In this document: positions 47,039 to 58,503 of the stretch, in pieces
How positions within the stretch are numbered: position 1 is the stretch's first letter
Layout: every line of letters starts with the position of its first letter
DNA from: Takakia lepidozioides
Taxonomy: Eukaryota; Streptophyta; Takakiopsida; Takakiales; Takakiaceae
NCBI GenBank assembly: GCA_030704615.1
Contig: CM060733.1
Coordinates: 54,994,001 to 55,058,000, forward strand
DNA length: 64,000 nucleotides
Direction of reading: 5' to 3'
Program-made: the position numbers and the translations under genes
The notes under the pieces: generated by a model
The model's database searches: none
Seen by the model: only the letters and a program-made list of their open reading frames with translations
Told to the model about the DNA's origin: nothing

Positions 47039-48256
47039 GGTGCCATGACTACCATTGTACAGCGATATATGAATATTTTGTGGAATCCATAAACAGATTT
47101 ATATTGGAATTAGGTTTGAAGTGCGTTTCATTCACTAGAAGCATTCGTGTCATTTACCACTGGGTAACGACTCATTTTGAGTCGTAAAAGTCAAAAAACT
47201 GGGATCGACTGGAAGTTATAACAGACTAGTTACAACAAACGTGGTAGTTGGGTTGGACATCCAATGATTGGAGTGGTAAAGGACGCATACGCGCGAACAA
47301 CTGCTCAGCGATTAATGCGATTAATGATGAAGAACCACGTGGCGTAACCAGGCGGGCCGCCCATGTGTCTGACCTTTTGGGCTAACTTTGACTTTTCCCT
47401 CCGGATGAGTGGACTGACTCACCCGGGGCACGGTGACACATGGACGCGGACGTGGATGCGGACGTGGATGCGGATGTGGCGGCGCCGCGACGAGCGGCAA
47501 TGCTGCCGCGTGGCCACGGGCCCAAGACGCCACATCGCAATCGGCCCATCACTTGGAGTGCTGCATGTGACGTCGCAACAGCCACTGGCGAAGTCAACTG
47601 CACAACTTCCGGCAGACGAATCCACGGGGACCACGTAGAGAGTGTGTGGGTCGACGCGTGGCGTCGCCCCACGCAATGGCAGTGACGGGTACGACTGCTA
47701 GTGGAAAGACGCAGAGTGCTTGTGCCATCTCGGGACTGCTTTGGCCAACTCCGCTGCCACGTGCTAGTTGGTTGCACTACAGTAGGAAAGCACGAAAAAT
47801 GAGCACTTGTAGTGGTTTGTGTGAGTTTCCAACTGACCTGCATTCTAAGCTGAAAATATGGTTCTGATGCATTCTACTGGTTTTAGTGGTTCACCCATAT
47901 GCAGGGGGAATTGAGAAGCAATGATACTGGGCGAGACTGAGAACACAGACCACGATGCATGCACAACATCACGCTAATGAACCAAATAGACGAGGCAACA
48001 GGGAGACCAAAGACCATCACACATACACATAGAAGGTTGACGGACACGACGACAAGTCAGGAAATGTGATATTACATTCAAATTAGAGACCGTCACGGCA
48101 CACCTGCATATGAGCAAGACTAAATGCCAACATACATGGTTGTCGGACATCACTTAAAACTGTCATGGCCCAAATGTTCAAAATTGGTAACGTGAGTATC
48201 ATACACACTTCTATGAGTATCATTACACACCCAACAGGGACTACAAGCATGAAATG
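47039..48256. other. GC-shifted non-coding stretch
   Basis: 47,330-47,700 is GC-rich with a GGACGTGGATGCGGACGTGG tandem run (47,444-47,480). It gives overlapping frames on both strands that I take for composition artefacts. CACTA-like pentamers occur at 47,133 and 47,810, but without a matching target duplication. Confidence 0.4.
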
Positions 48257-49399
48257 TCACTTGATACTTTCACCTTTCCTCATACTCTTCTCTGGCCACA
48301 GAGTCACCGTGCCTTTCACGTGCGCTAGTGTGGTCTGGGGGGGGGCATCGTCCACATTTGGGCAAGGCAATGTAACACTTGGAAGCATGATCTCGTGGAC
48401 TTTCACCTTGTACCACCCGGATCGAATGTCCTTGCGGTGGAACTTGTCAACCCCGGCTATTCCCACCACTTCCGCCTTGGCTGCGGCTGTCTTTGACCGC
48501 TTGTCATGGGGGTTCAGGAGAAACACAGGATCTGATATCTGCAGACACCAACATCATGGTCCACTCAGCAACAAACATAGCAATGACAGGGTGAAAGTCA
48601 AGCGCAGCTGGGCATGGAAACGATCTTGGTTGCCACAATACTGAATCAGCAGCCAATTCACGGTGTACCAACGTACCTTGAAGCGAAGCTCATCGCTGAG
48701 GGTGGCAACTGAGGAAAGCTACCCACGTGTTTTCAACTGCAGCAGCAAAAAGAGGTTTAGTCAGACGGATAAGAATAACTTGAACTCTGGTGGTTGCAAT
48801 GGTATAAACACACTCCACGGAGCAAGCTAACAAACACCCTGCTCAGACCCTAGCACTACAACTTCCTGGCAAAAAATAACCCTACTAAAAACCAGCCAGA
48901 CAAAGCAAGGAGCCATGAATGCATGCCTGGGGAACCACGTCCTGCTGCGATGATGGTGCCGGGGACAGCCCACTTCTCTTGCTCACCTGCAATGAATACA
49001 CATTGCAACGCTTCAGGAAGTGTATCCATAAAGGAAACCAACCAAGTAAGTTTGCGGAGAGGGGCTGGGAACAACCATACCTTGGGCGCTGCCTCCTCAT
49101 GCGGGGGGGGGAATCCGGAATGCTGCCGCCATAGCACTATGGTCGTAGGCGCAGGACCCACCTTCTTCACATTCGACCCCACTGCACTCCCTGTATATGT
49201 GGTCCCTGCAAAACATATAGTGCCAGCTTGCGTGAGAGGGCATCCGGGGGGAACAAAACAAACATGGACTTTGGCTTCGATGTCATGTTGCAAACAGTAA
49301 GATTAGTTTCACCTGCATGGGCGCAGAAGTACTTCCCCCAACGACCCCATCCTCTCCCACATTCAAGCTGCCAGTCGGGGTTAGCTTTCGCGTGCTTGT

Positions 49400-49980
49400 G
49401 AAGACACGCACATCCTTGGAGCAAAACAAATCTTGGCAGTAGGGCCAGACTGTTTCTAAAAGGTAGTTTGAATCGGGCCCCTCACTGACATTGCCAGTGA
49501 CATCAAACGACAATGGATGGACCATGTTCAAAGGGGAGTTCCCCCTCCCCTTGTGTGGTGAATCATCCACTAGGAGGGTGTTGGATTCGTTAAATCCAGA
49601 AAATTCCGACCACACCCTCGACAGTCTCTTCTGTAAGTTCTGTACGGCAGGCCCTTTTGTGGGGTGTGGCTCTGTCCACACTCCTCTTGTGACCACACAA
49701 AGAGGGGAGAACCCTTGACCCCCTGCATGACCACTTTGAAGATGTCTGCAACATTCCCCTTGGAAGCACAGGACCATATCCCAACGTAGAAATACCGGAA
49801 GAGAAGGTTTAAAAACTCGCAGACCTGGGGCCTTGGGAAAACATACTTGTTGGTGGTCAACACCCATGGCCAATGACGCCTTGGGTTGGGCTGAAAGTTA
49901 GGAATAGAGTGGCACAGGATCCCGTTCAGGTCTAGAACAATTAGTTTCGACTTTTCTATGAAAGGAGCTTTTGAAAGGGG
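49400..49980 (-). pseudogene. FCP1-homology phosphatase domain within the locus
   Basis: Motif 1 reads KLIVLDLNGILCHS, where FCP1/SCP phosphatases have DxDxT; here the second Asp is Asn, as in a plant subgroup of uncertain activity. Then come YVFPRPQVCEFLNLLFRYF and VGIWSCASKGNVADIF. After a frameshift near 49,660 follow LSRVWSEFSGFN and NTLLVDDSPHKGRGNSP, the conserved DDSP motif, and VRVFTSTRKL. In the family this fold dephosphorylates serines such as those of the RNA polymerase II tail. Both the Asp loss and the frameshift argue against normal activity. Confidence 0.75.
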
Positions 49981-50584
49981 TGTCACGGGGTCTCACCTCA
50001 GTGGGTTGGGAGACAACAGTCACCCCGGAGGGCAAAGTTTTTGGTCCCCTGCAGCCTGGACCAGGCAAACTACCACCCTCTCCCCCTACAGCTTCCCCTT
50101 TTCCCCCATCATGAGCAATGACCCCCCCATCGTCCATGTCATCCCCACCAACTTGCTGGACCTCTCCCTCTTCAACGAGTGGACCCTGCCCCCACTGTGA
50201 ATATCATCAACAACAGCCCGGACCTCTGTCACATCCCTACCCACTACAATTACTTCCTCCTTGTCAGGTACAATGGTCGCAGCAGGGGGGTCTTCCATAA
50301 TGCACCGTCACACCCCCTTTTTGCCCCATCATGAGTTCCACTATCTTCTTCAGTTGTGCTTCCATTCCCCTCTCCTGCTCCGCAGAGAGAGCCGCAAGCC
50401 TCTCCAGGGCCCCGATGCGGGCTGCCATTGAGTTCCCCGCTCCCTACGCATACAAACACCCACCCGTACTGTTAAAAACCAGAAGAAGAGGCCGAATGTG
50501 CAGGATTTCAGGCATTCGGAGATGGCTAGGTTTGGCATAACACCCCTTGTGTACCATGCGTGGGGGCCCCACATACCCACCAAA

Positions 50585-51535
50585 TCTTAGTACAACAACA
50601 AATTGACTCCCCCAAGTTTCACTTTGCAGCCACTGCCTTCGACAGATTGACTAAAGGTAAGGCGGCCTCCGTCCGCCTTCACGCCAAATGCAAGCAAATA
50701 CATCTGCGGCATCCCCCGACCAAAAAGTGGTTGTTTGACACCGTCGTCAGCCCTGCTACCATCAATGGTTGTGAGTTTTGGGCACCTGGTGTCCCTTTCT
50801 CCTGGTGGGAAAAGAATTTGGAACCATTACAGTCATCTTTTCTCCAAGCAATGCTTGGCGCCAGGAGCACAACTCCATCTCAGATCCTAGGTGCAGAGTT
50901 TGCATGTGTACCATTGCAATCCGAGGCACAGTTCAGGCTTACAATCTTTCTCCATAGATTGCAGACCCTTCCACCCAAAGGGCTAGTGGCAAGGGCCCTC
51001 ACAACATCTATGAGGCTCGAAGCTGTAGGTTTCGGGAACTCCTGGTATGCTCGAGTGGACAGTTTATTGAAACGTAACGGACTTTCTACTGCTTTCCTAT
51101 TACCAATAAACCCACATGAGGTGGACATCACATCCAGACATGACCGCAACAGACTCATTCGGAGAGAGCTTATGGAATTACATGTCAAGAGAACTTGGAT
51201 GCTACCCAATCTCACAACAAAGCTCCACTTCTATCGAGAGACATTCTTGGTGCTCCGCGATGATAGAATCTTCAGACCAAATTACCTTTCAGCACCCTTA
51301 CCTCCTTCCCTCTTGAGGGCATTGGGGCGGTTCAGGGTGGGTTCCCACAACCTACGGATAGAGACTGGCAGATGGGAAAACCTGCAACGGGGGAGGACCG
51401 CCTATGTCCAGCTTGCATAGGGCGCAGCAAAGAAATTGAAACTGAAGAACACTTCTTCTTCTACTGCCCTGTATACTACGACATCCGTTTGAACAACTTT
51501 GTGGATATGTGCATCCCAGTTTCAGTTTCAGGAGA
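50585..51535 (+). mobile_element. LINE RT C-terminal fragment inside the FCP1-like locus
   Basis: The plus-strand frame to 51,420 has KKWLFDTVVSPATINGCEFW (the post-palm region of non-LTR RTs). The overlapping frame from 51,372 has RLCPACIGRSKEIETEEHFF then FYCPVYYDIR, the terminal CCHC motif. A frameshift falls near 51,400. It lies between exons 1 and 2 of the minus-strand locus, antisense to it, so it probably inserted in that intron. Confidence 0.85.
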
Positions 51536-51899
51536 ACTCAACGCCCAGAAAACAAGAACACAAGTAGGGGTAGAACTCACCTCATGCGCAGCAGTTTTGT
51601 GCCGTTTGCGCACCTTTTGGAGAGACTCTGCAGATGGAGGTGCAATTTCCTCCGAACTGTCCTCCACCTCATCGTCGTCGCCCATGCTATACTCGCTTGT
51701 GTCAAAATCCAAACTCGAAGACCGCCCACCGCTCTGCCTTCCCTCTCGCACCGACGCCATCTGTACCGGATTCAGTCGAGCCAGGCGGGGGCTCCTTCGC
51801 ACCGCGGGGCTGGAATGTGCAGAAGTGGGAGGAGGTGATGCTGCCTCAGCGGTCGAGCATTTCTTACTAGGCGTGGACATAGACCATGACAAAGATGAA

Positions 51900-53592
51900 G
51901 ACGAGCGAGGACATAGACCATGACCAAGACAAAGACAAGCGAGGAAGACCAAGACATGCAAAGGAGGAAAGAAGGACAAGGAGGGGAGTGTGATCACACA
52001 CCCCCCCGATCTGTAGTGAAGATCCGGCCGTTGTTGATTTCAAATATGAACACGTGTCGTGCATCCGACACTATGGCCTTTTCGACTTTAAGACGTTAAA
52101 CCCTAAACCGCTTACAATCCTCTAGACAACTAGATGTAGTGATTCACACCACTGACATGGATCCGTTAACTTTTTTTCGTTCAAAATTAGGCGAAGGAAA
52201 CACACTGCAATGATGTCGTGTATGGCTCCGCTTTACATGCATTCTTGGAGAAAATGCGCATGATGTGTGAGAAGTGAACACAGTGCTCTGCCAAATGATT
52301 CAGCAAAAACAAACTCAACTGTAGTGGTTCTCCCATCGCAGAGAAGGGTCCATTCGACACCCATCGCACCATGTCAGGTTGAGGTCCTCACACACACACC
52401 TACACACCGAGAATTTGCGAACCCACATCAGCTGGGAGAACATGGAAATTACCCCGTGGATCACATGCAAGCATGAATGAGAAATGGGTTTATGTTACAT
52501 GGGAGATTTTGGTGTACCTGCGCGACATGCAACTCTGTCTACATACTCCATAAGTCGCTGTCCTAAGACCCAAGTGGACAGGGGAGGCCGGTGAGTCTGT
52601 ACCACAAATGGTAATCATACAGCAGAGGGTACTGCTGCCCAACGTGCAAAAGCCGCCGGCTGCAGGATGCTAGGCATGCGAACTCGGGCACAGCACGCCT
52701 CCTCTGCACCCCACTCCGTCCCAACCAGTGCAAAACAACCGTGCATGCATTGACTGCCCTCTGGCTTTCTCTCCAGGCATTTGGGGGTCTGCAATCTGCT
52801 ACACGTAAGTGTCTTTGAATGCGACGATCAAAAGATCCGGTCACTTGCAGTTGCCGTCTCAAGGGCAGCATTGCAAGAATCAGAATTAAGTAAGAAAGAT
52901 GGTGGAAGAAGCTGCAAACAGCAAATGAGTGAAGTGGCAGGGCGATGCTCCATTTTTAACATGCTCCCCTTCCCGCCATGGTGATAGAGCCACACAAATG
53001 GACTCCCTTCCCGCCACGGTGCAATTTCACGGCAACTGAACGGGATTGTCCGCCGAAACGTGATTTGGAGATGGCCTAAGACAAGTGGCGCAGGTTCTGG
53101 CCTTGTAGTCAGGTTGTTCACACTTCAATGCACACATTTCATACACATTCAACCATATGCCCAAGATCACAACGTCGTCAATCGTGAAAATTGAAATTCC
53201 ACGTACGTCCTCCGATTCCTTACACACACACGAACTATAGAGACAGGTCGTTTTCCAGGATGTCGTTGTTTGAGTCGATTTTGGTCATTTCTCTCAGTGT
53301 CTTGTTGAAAAGATTCTAGTTATGATGGGAAGCATCGTGATGGCTTTTAAATGGTTTGCTGTTGAGTGTAACTTTTCATCATGTTGTGGAATCTACCGGT
53401 TGGTATAAAATGTCAACTGTCTTCTCTGCCAAAGGATGTGCGGCTGAACCTTTCAAATTGAGATTGCAGGAGGAGGGAATTGACGGTAGTGAAATGGGAG
53501 TGGCAAAGCCAAATTGAGGAATCTCTGCAAAGGAGAATCCGGCCCCCTGCAACGGCGTGCACAAACAGCATTGAAGAGGCTCCCCAACAAAA
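51900..53592. other. Head-to-head interval between FCP1-like locus and TNP2
   Basis: 51,890-51,960 has short GACATAGACCATGAC repeats; a 51,995-52,010 stretch is C-rich. No gene is supported from 51,900 to 53,592; frames on either strand lack homology. Both promoters would lie here if the loci are transcribed. Confidence 0.45.
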
Positions 53593-55329
53593 ATGAGTTC
53601 CCCTCGCCCATGCGGAGCACTTCCAATTAATCACCCCTGTAGACAGAACACCCGAGATGATAGGTTGTGGGAAAGAGAAGTGGCACGTGCCCGAGCCCTT
53701 GGGCTTTCAAGGATGTCATGCCCATGTGAACGTTGTTTGGGCACTACAAGTAGATCTGAGGACGGTGTGCGCACACATCTCCTTCACCACAAAAGACATG
53801 AAGCATTTCGGGTGTGGATTGGAGATGGACCTGCAGACGAAGACGATGAGGAGTGGGCACAATTGGACAATGCACACCCCCGAGGGAGCCATACAGACAG
53901 GCCAGACGAGGACTATGTCATGGGCGCAGGACATGAACCCATGGACGGAGGGGTGGAGATTACTCGAATGTTGCAGGAAGCATTCCACATCATGGACGAT
54001 GCTAAAGAGGGGGACGGCGCTGCGACAATTGGGGATGGTGATGACGCAGGAAATGAAGGCATTCACGTGGGGGAAGGCGTGGAAGGAGGTGGAGATGGAG
54101 AATTGAATTCTGCACACATGACACTAGAAGAAGCATGTGTGCCACTGTACGAGGGATGCAAATCCACAAAGCTTGCTGCCACCATGCTGTTGATGAACCT
54201 GTGCACAACCCACGGTGTCTCAGACCATTTTATGGACGAGTTGTTCTCTTTGCTTCGGCTGAACTTGCTTCCACAACCAAATGAAATGCCAAAAAGCTGT
54301 CACATGGCCAACCAAATGATTAGGAAGCACGGCCTCAACTACGTGAAAATACATGCATGTCCAAAAGGACATGTACTTTTCAGAAGAGAGTACAAGGATG
54401 CTATGGAGTGCCCCAAATGCGGTGCAGCCCGATACCATGATGTAGGCAGGTTACAACAGCCAGCCAAGGTGTTGAGGCACTTTCCCCTTATCCCCCGTCT
54501 ATTACGAATGTACAAATGCAAGACCATTAGTGAGCTCATGACTTGGCATTCCAGGAATGCCTCAAACGATGGTTTGGTAAGGCATGTCCCAGATTCCCTT
54601 GCATGGAAGCATATAGATGCAACTTGGCCCGATTTTGCCGAGGACCCACGCAATGTGCGATTGGTTGTATCTACGGATGGAGTAAACCCATACGGATCAA
54701 AGAGTTGCACATGGTCCACATGGCCCGTGCAGTTGGTGGCATACAACCTGCCACCATGGTTGACAACAAAGAAATTCTTTGTCATGTTGTCTCTCTTGAT
54801 TCCAGGCAAGGAGTCCGTGACAAATGCAAACATAGATGTGTATTTGCAACCATTGATTGAAGAGCTACAGGAACTATGGATTGGAGTTGAAGCTTACGAC
54901 ATTTTGAAACCAGTAGGGCAACGGAGTTTCACCCTCCGTGCCATACTCATATGGTCAATCCACGATTTCCCCACATATGGCCTTGTTGCGGGTTGCAAGA
55001 CAAAGGGCTACAAAGGGTGCCCCATTTGTGGGCCCTATGTGGATTCACGGCACTCAAAGCCACTAGGGAAGACAATATACATGGGGCATCGACGTTACCT
55101 TGCAAGAAACCACCCCTACCGACGAGCAGGAAGGCACTTCAATGGATGTGTTGAAAAGAGAATGGCACCAAATGCTGTGACACCGGAGGTGACATTGCAA
55201 TTTGCAAAGGAGAAAGAGGCGTTCATGGAGATTGGAGGGAGAGACGGAAGTAGTGCAGATCCAACCATGGAGCACGGGGTGAAGCAGACTAAGCACTCCA
55301 CAACCTTTGCCAAGCTCCTGAAACCCTAA
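53593..55329 (+). CDS. TNP2-type CACTA transposase, C-terminally truncated
   Basis: A 578-codon open frame. The N-terminal transposase-associated domain (about residues 25-75) reads SRMSCPCERCLG, GVRTHLLHHKRHEAFRVWIG. A Gly/Asp/Glu-rich linker follows (about 80-175). The catalytic-type region has KIHACPKGHVLFRREYKD, CPKCGAARYHD, VSTDGVNPYGSKSCTWSTWP, LLIPGKESVTNANIDVYLQP, HDFPTYGLVAGCKTKGYKGC and PICG, all typical of TNP2 proteins. The family normally extends several hundred residues further; here homology ends around residue 560, and a stop follows 120 bp before the inverted repeat. A remote RNase-H-like nuclease fold is assumed from the family. It may be non-functional. Confidence 0.93.
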   Translation: MSSPRPCGALPINHPCRQNTRDDRLWEREVARARALGLSRMSCPCERCLGTTSRSEDGVRTHLLHHKRHEAFRVWIGDGPADEDDEEWAQLDNAHPRGSHTDRPDEDYVMGAGHEPMDGGVEITRMLQEAFHIMDDAKEGDGAATIGDGDDAGNEGIHVGEGVEGGGDGELNSAHMTLEEACVPLYEGCKSTKLAATMLLMNLCTTHGVSDHFMDELFSLLRLNLLPQPNEMPKSCHMANQMIRKHGLNYVKIHACPKGHVLFRREYKDAMECPKCGAARYHDVGRLQQPAKVLRHFPLIPRLLRMYKCKTISELMTWHSRNASNDGLVRHVPDSLAWKHIDATWPDFAEDPRNVRLVVSTDGVNPYGSKSCTWSTWPVQLVAYNLPPWLTTKKFFVMLSLLIPGKESVTNANIDVYLQPLIEELQELWIGVEAYDILKPVGQRSFTLRAILIWSIHDFPTYGLVAGCKTKGYKGCPICGPYVDSRHSKPLGKTIYMGHRRYLARNHPYRRAGRHFNGCVEKRMAPNAVTPEVTLQFAKEKEAFMEIGGRDGSSADPTMEHGVKQTKHSTTFAKLLKP

Positions 55330-55411
55330 GGCTTACATTTCCAGCCACAAGACACTCCTCTTGTGGTGCAAGAGCTCTTCTTCCAAGCTCTGAAACCCAG
55401 CCCTTGCCGCT

Positions 55412-55446
55412 CTTAATAGACAAGCGGTCTAGCTCACTTGCAACTT
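55412..55446 (-). repeat. Micro-copy of exon 3 of the coiled-coil gene
   Basis: These 35 bases are identical to 60,538-60,572 and lie in the same orientation. They sit just outside the left palindrome arm, which carries the same sequence inverted at about 55,940-55,975. It marks a breakpoint between the TNP2 remnant and the inverted repeat. Confidence 0.9.
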
Positions 55447-55939
55447 GTGGCCCGCTCACAGGCTCACATATGCTTCCTCAAGTGAAATGAGTCCGGTACC
55501 CTCTTTCAGACACTTCTTTCTTACCTCATCTTTCTTCCTGCGGGGACAGGCTTCTCTAAGGTTACTTCAGAAGGGGTGTTTTTCATGACTTGCAAGCTGT
55601 GGAGTATATACACTATGGAATCATTTCCTGAAAGTGTCAGGTTTTGGGGGACTTGGCTCTAATATTCTAAAATCAGTTCAACGCCACCATTATATGGCAT
55701 AGGATCTATTGTCATGTTCCATGGTCTCTCTCTCCCTCTCTTGTTGACTTGTCTAGCACGGCAAATTCGTAGGAAAGCTGCACCCTGAATATATTATGGG
55801 GTGGGCAATGTGAGCCAACTTGAGAGACTGGATTCGATTGCATTTGAGTTTCCATTCTGCAAGCAACATTTGGCTGGCTCTGGTGAACAACCTTTGGGTA
55901 TTGAAGTGCGCGAAAGTGGAGCCACCTCTGCAGGTGGAA

Positions 55940-56134
55940 GTTGCAAGTGAGCTAGACCGCTTGTCTATTAAGCTGGATTCCGTAGCCACTATGGTGAAGG
56001 ACGTGGCAGCAAACCCCCAAGTTCAAAGTCTGCTGGTAGGTAGTGCAGACCTGTGGATGCCTGTAATCACTGCCTCGGCTGATGAACGGCATGCCAATGC
56101 ATCAAGAGAGGACCCTACCCCTGTGCCAGACTAA
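55940..56134 (+). pseudogene. Inverted duplicate of exon 3 of the coiled-coil gene
   Basis: It reads VEVASELDRLSIKLDSVATM and ends EDPTPVPD with a stop at 56,132-56,134, like 60,576-60,376, with an Ala-to-Val change (KDVAANPQ). Exon 1 and most of exon 2 are missing on this side, so no complete gene can be formed here. Confidence 0.85.
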
Positions 56135-57179
56135 GTCCCGCTCTGGTATGTTTGAGTTTTCCTTTCATCTCACGCTTGTCTGACGAACCTTTGTCAGGGC
56201 AAGGAGGCCTTGAATGTGCCTTGGCTGGAGTCTCTTCCTCTTTGATCTATCCATACTAATGGCTTGCCACAAATGAAAGCCCCTACTACCCTCTTTCCGG
56301 ATTCGCAGTAGGCTTGTATAAATTTGACCACCAGAATGCTAGTTGTGTGTCTCTCTGTCTCATGTTGTTGCAAAGGTGTTTACAAAGCAATCCTTTCAGC
56401 TTGTGATGAAGAGTTTTCAAGCACTTTGAATTACCTGATCTGGACTGGTTTTCATGGATATATCTAGTCTCAATACATTGGACAGCTATCCCATGGCTCT
56501 CTTCCACATCGTCTATAACCCTTGAAGACTATGGTTCCCGGCTTGCAAGCCTAGGAAGAACTTGCAAGTCAAGTAGAACACGGGCTTCAACCATGAGTAT
56601 GTTAAACTTCTGAAGAATGCTACCGACATCTGGCTTTGCGAACATCTGATGAGAAATCTTCACACATGGACCCTCAAATAATGTACTAACAGCCTCCATT
56701 GCATCCCAAATGATTCATTCCCTTATCTTGGAGACATGGTTCATATCAATACATATCAATGCATAATCTTACCACTACATCTCTTCTTTATGATCCTGTA
56801 TCATGGATCAACTTTTCCTGTTGGCCGAGTAGTCAGGAGTGTATTGTGTTTTGGCTCATCAACCAGCCCTTCAGATTTGGCGCACAGCTGGGGACAACAA
56901 GAGAACTGATAGGCATTGCATTTGATATCACTTTAGTCAGCCTGGGGGTTTGTGTGGGTGAGTCTGGGTTCAATCCTTCGAAGTGCTGCTCTCTCCATGG
57001 GTTTGCATCAGGATCTTTGAGGTTCAGACAAATACTTTATTTAGTCTAATTGTCTGTAATGGAATTAAATTGGGCCGGTTCACTGGTATGACTTTATAGT
57101 ACCCTTTTTTTTGAACTTATCACACCCTGATCAGATGTACGCCGCTATGGCCTTCTATCATGGTTACTAGGGTAGCCTC

Positions 57180-57860
57180 TCCCGTTGGCCCAAGTGTCTC
57201 TCTTATGTATCCAAGTGCGTCTCCTATGTTGAGGCCCAAATGCGACCTCTAGGGTAGTATGTGCCGTTGGCCCATATATGAAGAATTGAAATCTAAGACC
57301 AAGTGCAATTTCGTATGTTTCCCAGTGCATCTCCCATGTGCGTCTCCTATGTCAAGGCCCATCTAAGCCCAAGTGCAATCTTCTATGTATCCTAGTGTGT
57401 CTCCCATGTAGCCCAAGTGCAACCTATAGGATAGCCTGTGTTGTTGGCCCAAGTGTTGAGTGTCATCAGCTAAGTCCATGTGCAATCCCCTATGTATTAA
57501 GAGCGTCTCCTATGTCAAGAACCTCTTGTTTGGGAGATCTGGCCTAGGGTAGCCTCTATCGTTGGCCCAAGTATAAGTGTCATCTAAGTCCAAGTGCAAT
57601 CCCCTATGTATCCAGAGACCCTCTTGTTTGGGAGATCTGGCCTAGGGTAGCCTCTATCGTTGGCCCAAGTATAAGTGTCATCTAAGTCCAAGTGCAATCC
57701 CCTATGTATCCAGAGACCCTCTTGTTTGGGAGATCTGGCCTAGGGTAGCCTGTGTCATTGGCCCATGTGTGAAGAATTGAAATCTAAGCCCAGGTGCAAT
57801 CTCCTATGTATCGAAGTGCTTCTCTCAGGCAGAGGCCCAAGTGCGACCTCTAGTGTCCAA
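57180..57860. repeat. Repeat-rich part of left arm
   Basis: Units of CCAAGTGCAATCTCCTATGT, GTTGGCCCAAGTGT and GGCCCAAATGCGACC recur. They are the reverse complement of the repeat family at 10.14-10.60 kb. The mirror region is 58,720-59,340. Confidence 0.85.
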
Positions 57861-58106
57861 TGTCATCTAAGTCTGTAAAGCCCATATGTGCTTACCCTAA
57901 AAATGGCCCGTTTCATCCAAAACGGCGATACACATCCATAGTATATTTTTTTGGCGTATAAAGCCGTTAAACCGTTACAATGATATCTGGGTTAGGGTTA
58001 GTTTTTGCTGGTGGCTCGATCCTGGCCCTTCATCAGATCTAGGGCTACAAGGCGGCGCCGTGGACTTTGGCTTGTGACGCCTCGCCACGCAGCGGGCCAC
58101 TATGGC

Positions 58107-58503
58107 AAGGCAACAACATGAGAAAATATGGCAAGGCGAGAAGCCGCCATTGATAACATGCATTAGCGAACCACTTAGGCAGCAGGAGGTAGAGCAGATC
58201 TCGCGAAAAAGACCTAACTGATCCTGACAGCGCGGGCAAGATCCACCAACGCCTATGGTACCCGGTTTCTCTCCACCATAAAACAAGCCTGAAGCATATA
58301 CTCATTTCCTCTCAAGAAGCAAGGTTGCACAACAAAGGGGCGAGCGGAAAGAGCAAGCAACGCGCGAGAGGAGGATCAAACACACGGATCGGACACAAAG
58401 CAGCTCTCATCCAAAGCTTGTACACCAAAATCACATATACACTAACACCCGAGTACACCGCCTTGACCTTGTGTCAGGGCGCGGTCTTTATACAAAAGCC
58501 CTA
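58107..58503. other. Spacer of the large inverted repeat
   Basis: No gene. It has GGCAAGGCGAGAAGCCGCC and GGGCGAGCGGAAAGAGCAAG stretches and is single-copy within the window. Confidence 0.75.

Larger units (their letters stand above)
48257..51880 (-). pseudogene. FCP1-like phosphatase / CACTA-domain multi-exon locus
   Basis: Minus-strand exons proposed: 51,880-51,581 (100 codons: MSTPSKKCSTAEAA start, a VRRSPRLARLNPVQ basic patch, an acidic MGDDDEVEDSSEEIAP patch, GTGAGT donor); from 50,443 (MAARIGALERLAALSAEQER coiled coil; phase 0 with exon 1); an acidic Gly-rich region (50,290-49,990); an FCP1 domain (about 49,980-49,400); an unassigned block (49,293-48,856); and a last exon 48,538-48,257 (GWYKVKVHEIMLPSVTLPCP, VKGTVTLWPEKS, stop). 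The final block resembles a domain seen beside plant CACTA transposases. Frames slip near 50,280, 50,150, 49,980 and 49,660, several in or beside G-runs. It is either a decayed gene or one with homopolymer errors. Confidence 0.6.

Noticed and set aside
47133-47814. A second small CACTA element
   Set aside because: CACTAGAAG and the inverted CACTACAAG ends are only weakly alike, and the flanking triplets differ (ATT versus GTT).
47382-47843. 153-codon minus-strand frame in the GC-rich stretch
   Set aside because: Overlapping long frames exist on both strands there, as expected from GC content and a tandem GGACGTGGATGC run; no family resemblance.
48854-52141. CACTA termini enclosing the FCP1-like locus
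   Set aside because: Only seven terminal bases match, flanks TAG and ATT are not a duplication, and 48,854 would cut the proposed last exon off.
56759-57049. 96-codon frame present in both palindrome arms as a gene pair
   Set aside because: Its duplication follows from the palindrome itself. No splice sites, domain or codon signal support it.
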